Part shown: positions 1-11,400 of the stretch, in pieces | Layout of the letters: each line of letters opens with the position of its first letter | Position numbering within the stretch: position 1 is the stretch's first letter | NCBI GenBank assembly: GCA_020881915.1 | Contig: JAJFPB010000008.1 | Location: forward strand, 2,480,001 to 2,544,000 | Source: Paramyrothecium sp. XJ0827 | Lineage: Eukaryota > Ascomycota > Sordariomycetes > Hypocreales > Stachybotryaceae | DNA length: 64,000 nucleotides | Direction of reading: 5' to 3' | Translations under genes and position numbers: made by a program | Notes under the pieces: generated by a model | What the model saw: the letters and a program-made list of their open reading frames with translations, nothing else | What the model was told of the DNA's origin: nothing | Database searches by the model: none

Positions 1-3000
1 CGGATTAGTCATTCCTGCGTAAAATTTGCACCTCCTTACCAATCCTGCTCTAAACGTAAACAAACCACCATCCAGCATATCATCAGCTCAAAGGCGCAAA
101 TCATCAGTACCTACCGTCCATCCGCAGGTCATCCAGGTACAGCAAATTCATCACTACATTCTTTAATCTTTATATAGGGACCAGCAGAGACCCTTTTCGC
201 AGGCTACAGAGGCGGCCTCAAAATAGTCCCAAGCAGCTAGAGGGTACTATCAACACCTAAAAGGAGTCCAAGTCCGAGGTAAAGAATATAGAAGAAGAAG
301 AGTTTATACACAAATATACATACTAAGAGTATCTAGTAGCAAGGGCAGACCTTCTCAAAGAAGGCACTATCCCTCACTACTTTAATAAACTCAATGTAGT
401 TCTTGCCTATTACCCAATTAACTACTACAGTCAGTAAGGGTACAAGCCTCATCCAACAGCACAGCAGTACTTTCCAGCAATAGAAGATATAGTTCAGTAC
501 TTTACATCATCCACATAAACAAAGGATCCACACATCTACATAATCAAATCGCTCGTAGTACTCCACAAAGTCGCCATACCGCGATCTAGCGGCGAGGAGA
601 TAGTAGAGCATACTCCGCAAGAGCAATAGCTCCAGCGGGCATCTAGTTATAGCTAAGAGCTCAAGTACTTTGTACTTATTAGGTACAGATTCTTCCCACC
701 AGGCTTTAAAACCATCTTTAGGCCGCTATTTAGCAGCACAACGCAGATAAGCCAGCATTAGGAGAGCACCTACAGGGACTAGCTTAAGGCATCCAGCTTT
801 TGCTAGAGCATCTGCTTCTTCGTTTTCGGGGATCTTGGCGTAGCCGGGAACCCAACAGACCTTAGTAGCGCCATGCAAAGCAGCAAGTATCTAGAACTCA
901 ACAAAGACATCCTATAAGGAGTCAGCGGGCTTGCCTCTAAGGCATATAGCCGCAGCAATATTATCGAGGCAGACTATAATTATCTATTACAAGCTATCTT
1001 AGGTACTAAGGGCTACTCTAAGCCCTTCCAGAGCACCAGTCACTTCAGCATCAAAGACCTCAGCTAGGCCAAGCCAATCAGAACCTTAGGTAATTATCTA
1101 GCCACCGCAGTAAACAACAAAACCATACCCAACAGCTCCTTCTTTCAACTATAAGCCATCAGAATATACAACCAAGGTAAGTAGCAGTAACTCCTAAAGC
1201 CAGTTTTAGAACTCAGCAGCAGTATCCTCTTTAGTCACCATCTAGAGAGAATCCTAGTCTTCACTAAACGTATTTAGTAGCAGCACTAGTCGCTTGCAGT
1301 CTAGCAACAGCTCATTAGTCCTACAGAGTCAGGTACAAGTTACCGCCAGTAACTACTAGTATTTCAGCTTAATCACTCAATAAATAACCGGTGGTTCTAC
1401 CCATTAAGTACACAAGGCAAGCAGGTAAGCCACATCAAGGCTCTTAAGACAGACAGCAAATCATAAGCAAACTACTTCCAGCAATTATTCAACTAGCAAG
1501 ATACCACTCTCCCAATAGAGAGCCACAATCAGTATCATCCTCCATACCAACAGTATAGCTCTCATAGATTACTTAAGGCATTTACTCATTTTCTAAATCA
1601 GTATTTTCAACTTAGTCGGGATTTCCTTTAATAGCTTCAACCATAATAGGCTAGTTAAGCCTAAATACCAGGCTTCCATCCCATAAAGCAGAATAGGCTC
1701 AACACATACCCTAACAGCTCAGCATACAGCTACTAGGAGCGGGCCATATTTAGTATTAGTAAGGCTCCTCAGATAGTATACCACAACCTCAGCCTTAGAT
1801 ACCCATTTTTCAATGTATTTCTTAAAGGACAGCATCTAGTCGAGCCAAATACCAAGCCATCGCATTGCAACCTCAGGTCGCTTCTCTACATCGCCATATC
1901 ATACAGTCAGCACCCTCTTAAGGGGTTTCCTAGAGAAATACATAACTTCCGTTTTACCTAGGTCAAAAGAGATACCATTAGCGGCCCCCCAAGAGACTAA
2001 CTCCTCAATTATCCTATTTGCCTCTGCAGCTATTACCTCTAGCAAGTCGCCAGCGCATAGAATAGCAATATCATCAGCATAGCCAAATCGGCCTTTCAGA
2101 TTTCCCAAGCAGTAGATTAGCTCAGTATAGAGCAGAAAGAGGATCAGCAACACAGGAGATCCCTAGGGCAGCCCACATCGCAGTAGTAATAAAGCTATTA
2201 TTATATCCTAGTATCTAACACAAGCTAAGCAATCATTCATAAACAAGTAGACCCATCACACAAGGTACTCTAGCCATCCTTATTCTCTAAGTCTTAAGGC
2301 AAGGCAGTTACATATAACAATATCAAATGCACCTTAAATATCTATCGTAACAAGTATCACAACCTATTTCTTAGCAAAAGCTTCCTCAATATCATAGATA
2401 AGAGCAGCAACCAGATCTACAGCTAATCATTTAGGTAGAGCACCGCACTACTAGGAGTGCAGCACACCATAGTAAACTAATACCCAGGCTAATCACCTAG
2501 CAATAAATCACTCAAGACCTTTCCCCAGACATAAAAGCAGGGAGATAGATCTCCATAAGCAGGCTAAGGTAAGGTCCCTCCTCCCAGGTTTTAGTATCAT
2601 CACAACTTCAGCTTCACAGAATACTTTCAAATAGTAGCTTATAGTCAGGCATCCTTAGAAAAGGCAGCAAACATAACTACCAATAATATACCAGGAAGCC
2701 CGCAGAAGCTTAACCGTAATATTATCTACGCCAGGGGACATATTACCAGTATACAATACAGCATCTTTTACTTCCTCTTGCATTATCTCTATCAAGAAAG
2801 GGATCTCTCTGGCTCATTCTACTAAGATCCAGGGATCTAGTATATCATCATCCGCAGTACAACACTCTAGCGTAGCACATCGCAGTACTTCAGCCTTATT
2901 ATACTAGGTCTCATACACCACATCATCAACCTAGAGTAGAGGGGGCTAAAAGGCACCAAGTAACTTTAGCCACCTTACTGCCTTAAAGATTAAGGTACTA

Positions 3001-4340
3001 TCAGAGAAGCTATCTATAAGTCTACACCAGTAGAGTCTCTTCTCTCTTCTAATAACACATTAGAAGTCCTTCTTAGCCATCTACACTTCTTTGCAGAAGC
3101 CTAGAGAGTAAGCCCTCCTAATCACTCAGTATTCAGCAGCAGCAGTAGCACATTCTTCAGTCCACCAGGGCACACTCCTAGTTCCCTTATATACTAGGCA
3201 TCCTACTATATTCACAGCCTATTAGAGTATATTAACAAGATTAGAGACCAGAGCATCAAGTTATTCGGGGGTAGAGGTATCAACTAGCAAACCAGTAATA
3301 GCAGCCTCAACAATCTCAACAAATCACTTTACCTCCTCATCGGAGAAAACGCAGACCCTTCCGGGTCATACTATTACATACTAGAGCTCAGGTAAAGTTA
3401 TACTCAGGGTAAAGTAATCAGAGCTAGTAGCAAGATAGTCCTCAACGGTAGCATCCACTAATCCAATATTAGTAAAAGCCAAGTCTATTATATTACCATA
3501 TAGGTTAGTAGGTATATCGGTCTCATTCAGTAGAGCAAGTCTATTTTCTAATACCCAAGATACAATATCTTCGCCACAGTCTTCGAGGCAGCCCATCTAC
3601 CATATAGAATATTTCGCATTAAAATCGCCAGCCACCAGGCACCTAGGAGGACAGGGCCAATATAGTAGAATATCAAGGGCTTCATCAAGGAATAGTTACC
3701 AGTAGAAGTTAACTATTATCATATTATTTATTATAAGCCAGAGAATATCTCTAGTTATTATTAATCAGATCTAATCTACTAGTAGTTCAGGCCATCTTCC
3801 AACATATATCATAACCCGTAGTCAAGTATTAGTATCGATCCAGTAATCAACAGGGGAGAATATATCAAATAAAGAATATATTTTAGTAAGGCAGCACTCA
3901 TCCCTAATAGCTATCCATAGTTCTTAGAGGAGAACAATATCATATTTTTCAGTATCAGCAAGAGCAAGGGCGCAGTCATATGCCACCAGGTTCTTACCAA
4001 CATTTACTTAGAAGACTCTCAAGCTTCTCTATCCGCATTATATTACATACAGTCTTCTTATCATATACTCAGAACCGGGCCATCATATCAGCACCTCTTA
4101 AGAGACAAGACTACTACTAGCTCGGGCATAGTAGCAACCATAATGCAGGAGAGTACCATAACCACCGTATTAACAGTAGGGCTTCTAGTTCTAGCCCACT
4201 ACTCAGCAGGCTCATCAACATTGGGGGGCGGTATTTCTACGACGGTAGTATAAATCTACCACGCACTATCACGCAACTCCGGATACTCTTAGTAGAATCT
4301 TTCCAGGCCCATCTCCTAGGCCATCTTCTTTTATCTCTTC
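1..4340. other. One-sided RIP-type mutation tract
   Basis: On the plus strand TG is almost absent (none at 61-360; six by my count in 601-1260) while CA stays common (about 20 in 61-180). Most of the surviving TGs are TGC. The pattern ends abruptly near 4340, after which TG is frequent again. This equals CpA to TpA change on the minus strand only, with GCA sites relatively spared. Repeat-induced point mutation in ascomycetes targets CpA, and this is its expected product when one strand has been hit repeatedly. Confidence 0.85.
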
Positions 4341-4349
4341 ATCTGGCAT
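345..4349 (-). pseudogene. LINE ORF2 (endonuclease, reverse transcriptase, RNase H), RIP-degraded
   Basis: ORF2 would start at the ATG overlapping the ORF1 stop (TAATG). The endonuclease, RT, RNase H and C-terminal segments that I could read (around 3381-4040, 1899-2750, 790-1180 and 400-650) all fall in the same frame as that ATG, so the roughly 4 kb show no net indel, only nonsense and missense changes. Many stops are TAG/TAA in place of CAG/CAA, and several conserved His codons read as Tyr: SDY in the endonuclease, VPGY before AKIPENEEAD in RNase H, and ARSRYGDF in the C-terminal tail. All are C to T changes in CpA context on the sense strand. The family role is target-primed reverse transcription; this copy is inactive. 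The 3' end of the ORF is approximate. Confidence 0.85.
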
Positions 4350-5695
4350 TACTGCACCCCATAAACCATTCTCGGACGGGCCAGGCACTTGGCCAGCTCT
4401 CTGGCGCTATAAGGGGCTAGGCAGTTAACACATTATTTGAATCCGTTGCAGTCCTCTGGCTTGTGGCCTGGCTTACCGCAGTTCTCGCAGACGGGTAGCC
4501 TTCTGCAGCCACAAGAGGCATAGAAGTCCCAGCATACATTGCATTGCCTTGGCGCTTGTGGCTTGTTAATGAGCTTGGCAGGCAGGCTAACTCCGAACAG
4601 GGTCCAGAAGCGTTTCGTCGGTTCCGTGAATAATACAATAAGAGTCTTGGAGGGGAGATTGTCGGAGTCGTGTCGAGATAGCTGGACCCTCACAGGATCA
4701 AGACCTATCTGGCATTTGATTTCCTCTCTAGTTGCCTTATCATAATCAACTTCATCGCCTTGCAAGTCTGTGAGTCAACGTGGGCATCCAGGTACAACGT
4801 ATTTGTACCATTTCTGGCTAGCTTCGATGTTAGTTGCGCCTAGCTCGTGGGACCACTCGTCCTTTTAATGGAGGAGTCTATCACGGGTAGCCGCGTCTAT
4901 CAGTCGGATAGCCCAGCCAGAAGCAACCGGGATGGCATGAATTAATTCGGGATTGATTCCTATCTTCTGCGCGATGTGTGTTCGGATGGCATAGCCAGTC
5001 TGCGACCTAGCCGGAGCCTCAGTGTCGAGCCGGATGAAGACCCGCAGATCTTCAACGGGACGAGCTAGTGGGGCGGCGGGGGCCTGTTGTCCCTGGGGAT
5101 GAAGAAAATTTTGCTGCCGTTGTTGTTGTGGTTATCAATGGTAGTAAGCACCAGCGGCGGGAGCTGGGGAGCTGGTGTTGGTCGGTTGGCCTGCGACGAC
5201 GCTGCTATATATCGGGATGGGTGTCGGTGTAGGGGCAGTGAGAGCCCGGTTCCAGTATCCCAAGAAGTCAGTCGAGAAGCTCTTGGCGAACTCTCGTTCC
5301 GATTGGGTCCTAAACTGCCTTGCAGTCTCTTCAAAGGCTTGGCAAAAGGCTCTGAAGACGCTGAGCTTCGAGTTGCAAACCTCAGTGTATTCGTCAATAA
5401 GTCTATTAGCGGACTCCGCGATGCTTATTGGCTGATCTTCTCCCGGTGGCGCCTGGTCTGGCAGGGTATCTGATGTGGCGTGCTGCGCTCCTTCCGCGGC
5501 TGCGGCAGCTGGAATCCTGTTGATTGGTGACGAGGGTGTCTGAGACAAGGGTGGCTGTCGCCTTGGCGTCGCGTTGATTGGCTGTTCGTCCGTGGGAATG
5601 CTCCCACGAAGGAGGGCTGCACGGGCCCCGTGAGGCGTAAGGACAGTCCATGTAAGTCCGTTGGGATACTGAGGGCCAGGCGTGGCTGATGCCAT
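4349..5695 (-). pseudogene. LINE ORF1 (gag-like, zinc-knuckle protein), broken
   Basis: ORF1 begins at the ATG at 5695 and stays in one frame down to a TAA at 4349-4351. It has a low-complexity Pro/Ala/Gln-rich N-terminal half, then a conserved gag-like segment (VFIRLDTEAPARS and following), then two Cys clusters: CENCGKPGHKPEDC, and a second beginning CVNCLAPY. Four in-frame stops interrupt it: TGA at 5135-5137, TAA at 4865-4867, TGA at 4775-4777 and TAA at 4433-4435. No frameshift is needed. Known family role: an RNA-binding ORF1p that packages the element RNA. The TpG content is normal here, unlike ORF2, so this half has escaped the dense mutation seen downstream. Confidence 0.85.
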
Positions 5696-5745
5696 CGCGG
5701 CCGCAGAGGGCTGCGCAACGCGCAGTTTCGATGATTTATGTGCAA

Positions 5746-6545
5746 CTGTTAGGCGAATGTATGTGGAACAGGGCCACTTTCTTAACAGCAGCGTGCCAAG
5801 AAAGTGTGATTACAAAGGAAGGTGATTGCTAGACATTTGGACTCTTGCGCGTATCTCTGTAGGGTATGTCTTGGCGGCCCAATTTACGGAAGTCTCGGCC
5901 ATTTGTAGGATTTGGAAGATAGGAAGGACTGTCTCAACCAAGGGCGGTACGAAGAAGAATGCCCATGCATCATCAGGGATCAATCAACTGTCTGGAGTCA
6001 AAGTCCACTTTTACGCGTAGAAGCCCAGACCCCAAGCATTGCAACAAGAATGGATCTGCCGTACCACGTCGCAAGAGTCATTTGCCAAGACCTCTGGAGG
6101 GACCCCTGTTCCATGACGCAACCGCTCAAGAAATGACGACCTCTCATATGAGAATGCGTGAAAGAGTGCACAAACTCCCTTACAATGTGCTTGAGATTTT
6201 ATGAAGAATTATTGACTTTATTCCCATTGGCACATGACATTTCAATCTTGAGGACACTAAGATAAAGGACGGGGAGGGGAGAACCGTTGGGATGGTGGGG
6301 TGGTGGGGAGCGGTCTCGTGCGATAATTCCGGTTTGTGATGTCACTATCCACAAGATGTGAGACTCCATTGGTGAACACCTGTTTCTGAAGGATGGCACG
6401 TCATCGCGGTCTTGAGAAATGGCCTATGAATAAACCGATTGCATCCTCAACCACATTCTTGTTTGGTTTTGTTTATTCTGCAACATCTTTCCTTACCATT
6501 ACTGTCCATTAACCCACATATCATCACTACTCTCAGCAACTCACA
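5746..6545. other. Intergenic region with probable promoter of the next gene
   Basis: No credible gene. Short ORFs at 5826-6204 have no recognisable domains and overlap in several frames. A purine-rich stretch at about 6270-6312 contains AGGGG (a stress-response-element-like core) and a TGGTGGGG run. A pyrimidine- and CA-rich leader at about 6470-6545 precedes the ATG at 6546, as is common for fungal 5' leaders. Confidence 0.5.
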
Positions 6546-7499
6546 ATGGGCTTGGGTACTAAGATCAAGGACGCCTTCAGCGGAGACAAGGACCATCAAA
6601 GCTCCCGCGTCAAGAAAGCGCCAGGCGCTTACCCAGAGTCGGTCGCCACTCCTCGGACGACCACTACCGATGTCTGGAAACAGCCCAACACCAACAAGCC
6701 CCTCCCCGAAACGCAGGACGGAAGCGCCATTGGTGATGCAAACTTGGGCAACTACACACATGCGCGTGACGACGAGTGGACGAGGCCTCAACAGAGGAAC
6801 GACGACTTTGGCCTAGATTCGCAGGCACAAAATACCAGCGTCCGTGAGGACCGGCTATCCAGAGACAATGACCGCCAAGCTCCTTATTGGGGAGACGTTG
6901 GCACAGCCAGAACCACCGACCATGACGCAGTGGCGCACGAGCAGCAAGACATGTCGCGGTATCAGGATAGAAATGCCGGCATGTTTCCTTCTGATGCGGA
7001 TGTCAATCAGCAAATGAGAGCGCCCATGACGGCAGACGCACACAACTACAACGGCGGCATTGATCAAAGACAATTCAACAACGACGCAGGCAATCGGAAC
7101 TCCGACAACACCTTCCAACCGGCGGGCACCACAGGCAGGGGACAGTACGGAGCTTACGACAACACAGAGGCTCCAGCACAGGTCGGCTCTGACCGCTTGG
7201 ATGATCCCTTCTCCAATTCGCCCGTGGGCGGACAGTACGCGCCGAACCAGGCAACCATGGGCCAGGCTATGCGAGACCATAACACCAGCATGTACTCCAG
7301 AGACGCGGCCTTCTCCGGAAGAGAGCGGTCAAGCTCAATGGGCGTTTCCGACAATGGCAGCGCCAATCCTGGTAGCAATGTGGACCACTACGGCCCGGGC
7401 CATGCCGGCGCGAAGGTGCTCCATCGCTGCCAGCACTGCGGTCACGACAATGATATTTCCAGGTACTTCAACAAGGACGTTGTCTATCGTTTGTCGTAG
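6546..7499 (+). CDS. Disordered conserved fungal protein with C-terminal CxxC motif
   Basis: A single-exon ORF of 317 aa starting MGLGTKIKDAF in a good ATG context (cacaATGGG). The protein is strongly polar and low-complexity, rich in Asn, Asp, Gln, Arg and Gly, with no signal peptide and no membrane segment, so most of it is probably disordered. The last 40 residues differ: HYGPGHAGAKVLHRC, then CQHCGHDNDISRYF and a KDVVYRLS end. This Cys/His-bearing tail resembles the C-terminus of uncharacterised ascomycete proteins as I remember them. The function is unknown; the short-zinc-site idea rests only on the CxxC and nearby His. Base composition and uninterrupted length support a real gene. Confidence 0.75.
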   Translation: MGLGTKIKDAFSGDKDHQSSRVKKAPGAYPESVATPRTTTTDVWKQPNTNKPLPETQDGSAIGDANLGNYTHARDDEWTRPQQRNDDFGLDSQAQNTSVREDRLSRDNDRQAPYWGDVGTARTTDHDAVAHEQQDMSRYQDRNAGMFPSDADVNQQMRAPMTADAHNYNGGIDQRQFNNDAGNRNSDNTFQPAGTTGRGQYGAYDNTEAPAQVGSDRLDDPFSNSPVGGQYAPNQATMGQAMRDHNTSMYSRDAAFSGRERSSSMGVSDNGSANPGSNVDHYGPGHAGAKVLHRCQHCGHDNDISRYFNKDVVYRLS

Positions 7500-8421
7500 A
7501 CGTACTTCTTCTTATGGGCAAGCTTCGCCCAGCTCTGTATTTTTATCATGTTTGGTTCGAGCGACTCTAACGAGTACTGTGATTTCTGGGAATTGGCGAA
7601 TGTATGATTATTCCATCTTTACAGATCTCCCAAGAATGTCGGACTATGGGATCTGTTGCTCGGTAGTAGATCATTTTTCCAAAACTGCAGCAAGTACAAA
7701 AGATTGTAAAATTGCTACCCGAGAAGCAAAGAATACAAAAAGTTTCCACACATGGTCTTGACAAACGTTGCATTCAATCTCTTCCCGGTGCTCTCGTAGT
7801 CTCAACTATGCTACCAGTGGGATGACTTTCTAGCATCAGCATATTGGAACATGAGTCTAGGAAAATCTTCTTTCATAATCACCAAGAGCATCATTATGAA
7901 GCTCTGCGCCAATATTATCTCTGGAAGGTAGTGCATGAGCAGGCCCAAACCCTCTTGAATGAGGCCCGCCGTATGATAAGATGGGAGGCGGGGCGAATAA
8001 TTCATTCATTCTAGAGCATCTCAGTAACCCCTGTAAAAAGTATCACCAGGTCATGCTTCACGTGATGTGGCGGTGTCTGCTTGCTTATTCGGCAGAAAAG
8101 ACGCATACCCAATCCTCACCTCTCCTGTTCTGCCTGATCCCAAGTTATATCAAATACGCCTCACCCCGCGATGTTTGACACCACAAGCCTGGCACGACTT
8201 GTGGAAACCTTCCAGCCTTGCTGCAAATGAGACATCATGAGACTTCACCTTACCGATGTTGTCATTCCTCGCCATACTTTCAATTCGTGCCAATGTTTTC
8301 CCACCACAACCCTTGGACTCTCAAGTACTCAGGCTTGGCCGTCAATTGATAGGCTTCACGATTTCGCTGCAGGAGACAACTCATGGTTTGAGACTGTGCT
8401 TAAAAGAAGCACTTTGTAGCA
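7500..8421. other. Intergenic region
   Basis: About 0.9 kb with no supportable gene. Small ORFs (for example at 8237-8450) show no domain and stop just before or overlap the NLR start. It holds the 3' flank of the preceding gene and the promoter of the NLR. Confidence 0.5.
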
Positions 8422-11400
8422 ATGAACGTTACAAAACGGCTCACACATGAGGACTACACGGTGGCCTGGATTGCTGCCCTTCCCATCGAGTTGGCTGCAG
8501 CACAGGCTATGTTGGATGATATTCACGATGACTTGCCACTCCCTCTATACGACAGTAACTCATACACCTTTGGGAACATTGGGGAACACAATGTTGTGAT
8601 TGCATGCTTACCATCAGGGCTGTACGGAACGAACAGTGCTGCAGTGGTTGGAAGCCATCTGCAACGAAGCTTCCCGTCGATCCAAATAGGCCTATTGGTG
8701 GGCATTGGAGGCGGGGTTCCTGACAGGGCTGATATTAGACTCGGTGATGTGGTTGTCAGCCACGAAGTATTGCAGTACGACTTTGGAAAGACAGTTCAGT
8801 CTGGCCGATTTCTCCGTACTAGCAACTCTGTGAGACCACCGCAGATTCTTATGACAACTATCTCAAAGCTGCGAGCACGTCACGAGTCAGAGCTCACAAG
8901 CATACCAGCTTTTATCGATGAGATGGTCGCTCGCAACCCATTCATGGAACATTACACCTATCCGGACTCGCTCCAGGACTGTCTGTTCGATGCGGAGTAT
9001 GAACATGACCCTCTGAAGCCCGATTGCAAAGATTGCGACAAAGCTCACCTTAAAAACCGCGCCCCGAGAAGAGACACCAATCCCAAAGTCCATTACGGGG
9101 TTGTTGCGTCAGGAAATCAAGTTCTCAAGCACGGACTGACACGAGAATTCTGGTCAGAGCAGGAAAATGTGTTGTGTTTCGAAATGGAGGCAGCCGGAGT
9201 GATGGAGCATTTTCCCTGTCTGACAATTCGTGGCATATGTGACTACGCAGACTCGCACAAGAGCAAAGGATGGCAACCATATGCGGCTGCAACAGCAGCT
9301 GCTTATGGGAAAGAGTTTCTATCAGTCTTGAATGCTTCGCCTGTACACAAGTTACCATGGTCGCCTCATACTCCTAGCCAACCCGATACCCGTCAGTCAA
9401 TCTCTTGATTTCCTGTTGCAGAACCGGAACTGACCGATCATCCTAGCCGATATCTCGAATCGACTTCACAGTTACCAGCAAGGCACAAAGAATCTCACCG
9501 AGAAAGAAAAAGAACGCATTTTGGAGTCTTTGAATTTCGAACAAATCGATGACCGCCGCATGGCAATCAAGAACGCCCACACTGACACTTGCCAGTGGCT
9601 ATTGACTAAAGATACATATCTTGATTGGCAAGACCCAGTCAAGTTCAAAGACCACCATGGGCTTCTGTGGATCAAAGGCAAACCTGGAGCGGGGAAGTCA
9701 ACGATCGTCAAGTTCATCTTGCATATCTGGATGATGAAGAATCTTGAGAATGCAGTCATTCTCAGCTTCTTCTTCAACGCGCGGGGAGGTGATCTCGAGA
9801 AGTCCGTCGTGGGGATGTACCGGTCACTCCTTTTACAGCTCGTCAGCGAAAATCCATCCCTACAGGATGTCTTCAACTCCCCGGTAATGCCAATATCGAG
9901 TATTGACAGGCCAGTTAATTGGACTGTTGAATTGCTCAAGGACTTGTTGCAGCAAGCCATCGAACGCCTCAAAGATTCCCCTGTGGTATGCTTTGTGGAT
10001 GCCTTGGATGAGTGCGACCAGGACCAAGTACGCGACATGGTTTCTTTCTTCGAGGGTATAGGAGATCTTTCGATAAAACGGGAATCTCGGGTATACACGT
10101 GTTTTTCCAGTCGACATTACCCTCACATCACAGCTAAATTTGGACTGCAGCTCACCCTGGAGAACCAAGATGGTCACCAGGATGACATTGCCCAATACAT
10201 AGAAAAGGAACTACGCATTGGTAACAGCAAGCTCGCCACAGAAATCAAAGATGAGGTTCGAGAAAAAGCATCCGGCGTGTTCATGTGGGTCGTCTTGGTG
10301 ACAGAAATACTCAATCGGGAATACGACAGAGGGCGTATATCGGCGCTTCGACGCCGACTTCAGGAAATACCTAGAGATCTTCACACACTGTTCTACAATA
10401 TTCTGACTCAAAAGTACAGTCAGGATGAAGACCAATCCCAGATGGAAGAAGTTCTCTTATGCCTGCAATGGGTTCTCTTTGCAAAACAGCCCTTGCGGCT
10501 AGGAGAACTGTATTTCGTTATCCAAATGGGTGTTACCGATGAGCCTACCGAACCGTGGGACGCCGATGAAATATCCCTTCAGGACATGAGGCGATTCATT
10601 CTGAGTACATCCAAGGGCTTGGCTGATGCGGCCGAGGAGGAAAACGCGACTGTCCAGTTCATTCATGAGTCGGTCCGAGACTTCCTTTTGAAGGATAGAG
10701 GCCTGCAAAAAATATGGCCCAAGTTGCGCAACGTTGAGGGACAAAGCCACGAGGTGCTCAAAAGAAATTGCATGATTTTATTGTTCGGGAAATGTCGTCA
10801 AATATGCAAAAACCAAACTCCAGGACCTTCACTCGCCCTTCATTGACCCTCATACTTCGACGCCGTGGACAAAAACAACTGAGGCGTTTCCGTTCCTAAA
10901 ATACGCAGTAAACAACCTTTTCTATCACGCAGATAAGGCTGCTGGCTTTGGAGTCCCGCAACACGAATTCATTACAAGCTTCAAGCTGAACGTCTGGAAT
11001 TACTTCAAAGGCATCGTACAGAACTTTAAGAATGGATCGTTCCCCTGCCTTAGCCCGAGCCGACGACTTATCTACGTCCTAGCAGGGTACAACACGCCTC
11101 ATCTTATCGAGGCTTGTCCGTCCGCACACTTGTGCTTCGAGAAGGGCGATGAGAGATACGGATTGCCCATACTGCAAGCTGTGGTTTTGCGGAGCCACGA
11201 AGCAGTTGGAGCATTTGTGAGAGAAATCCTCAAGAGAAGACCGCTGCCGACTTCTGTCAAGCGTATCATTGACAGTACTACCGAGAGTCGGGTTTCGAAT
11301 GTTGCAGACTTTATCTACTCACCAAAGAGATCGGTTCTTTCTCATCTTGCAGAATATGGCGATGCTACATTATTTGCGCTGTGTCTCGAAATTGAGAAAG

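Larger units (their letters stand above)
1..5745 (-). mobile_element. Tad-like non-LTR retrotransposon (LINE), decayed
   Basis: A LINE lies on the minus strand with its 5' end near 5.7 kb and its 3' part at or beyond the window start. In sense order there is a gag-like ORF1 with zinc knuckles, an APE-type endonuclease, a reverse transcriptase with a YADD box (about 2070-2082), an RNase H domain (about 790-1180) and a Cys/His-containing C-terminal tail (about 400-650). This order, with RNase H after the RT and a CCHC ORF1, is that of the fungal Tad clade. ORF1 and ORF2 overlap in a TAATG junction at 4347-4351. Both ORFs carry in-frame stops, so the copy is dead. I could not find the 3' terminus or target-site duplications; both boundaries are approximate. 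Confidence 0.9.

Noticed and set aside
5087..5473. Plus-strand ORF of 128 aa over the LINE 5' region
   Set aside because: It is the complement of LINE ORF1, whose minus-strand frame carries recognisable gag and zinc-knuckle motifs.
7060..7761. 233-aa plus-strand ORF overlapping the disordered protein gene
   Set aside because: A frame-shifted shadow of 6546-7499; it has no domain and runs into the 3' flank.
10754..10823. A 70-nt intron that would restore frame in the NLR
   Set aside because: The donor GTGCTC is weak, no CTNAC branch point is visible, and it would remove a segment (VLKRNCM) that looks conserved. Kept only as an alternative in the NLR entry.
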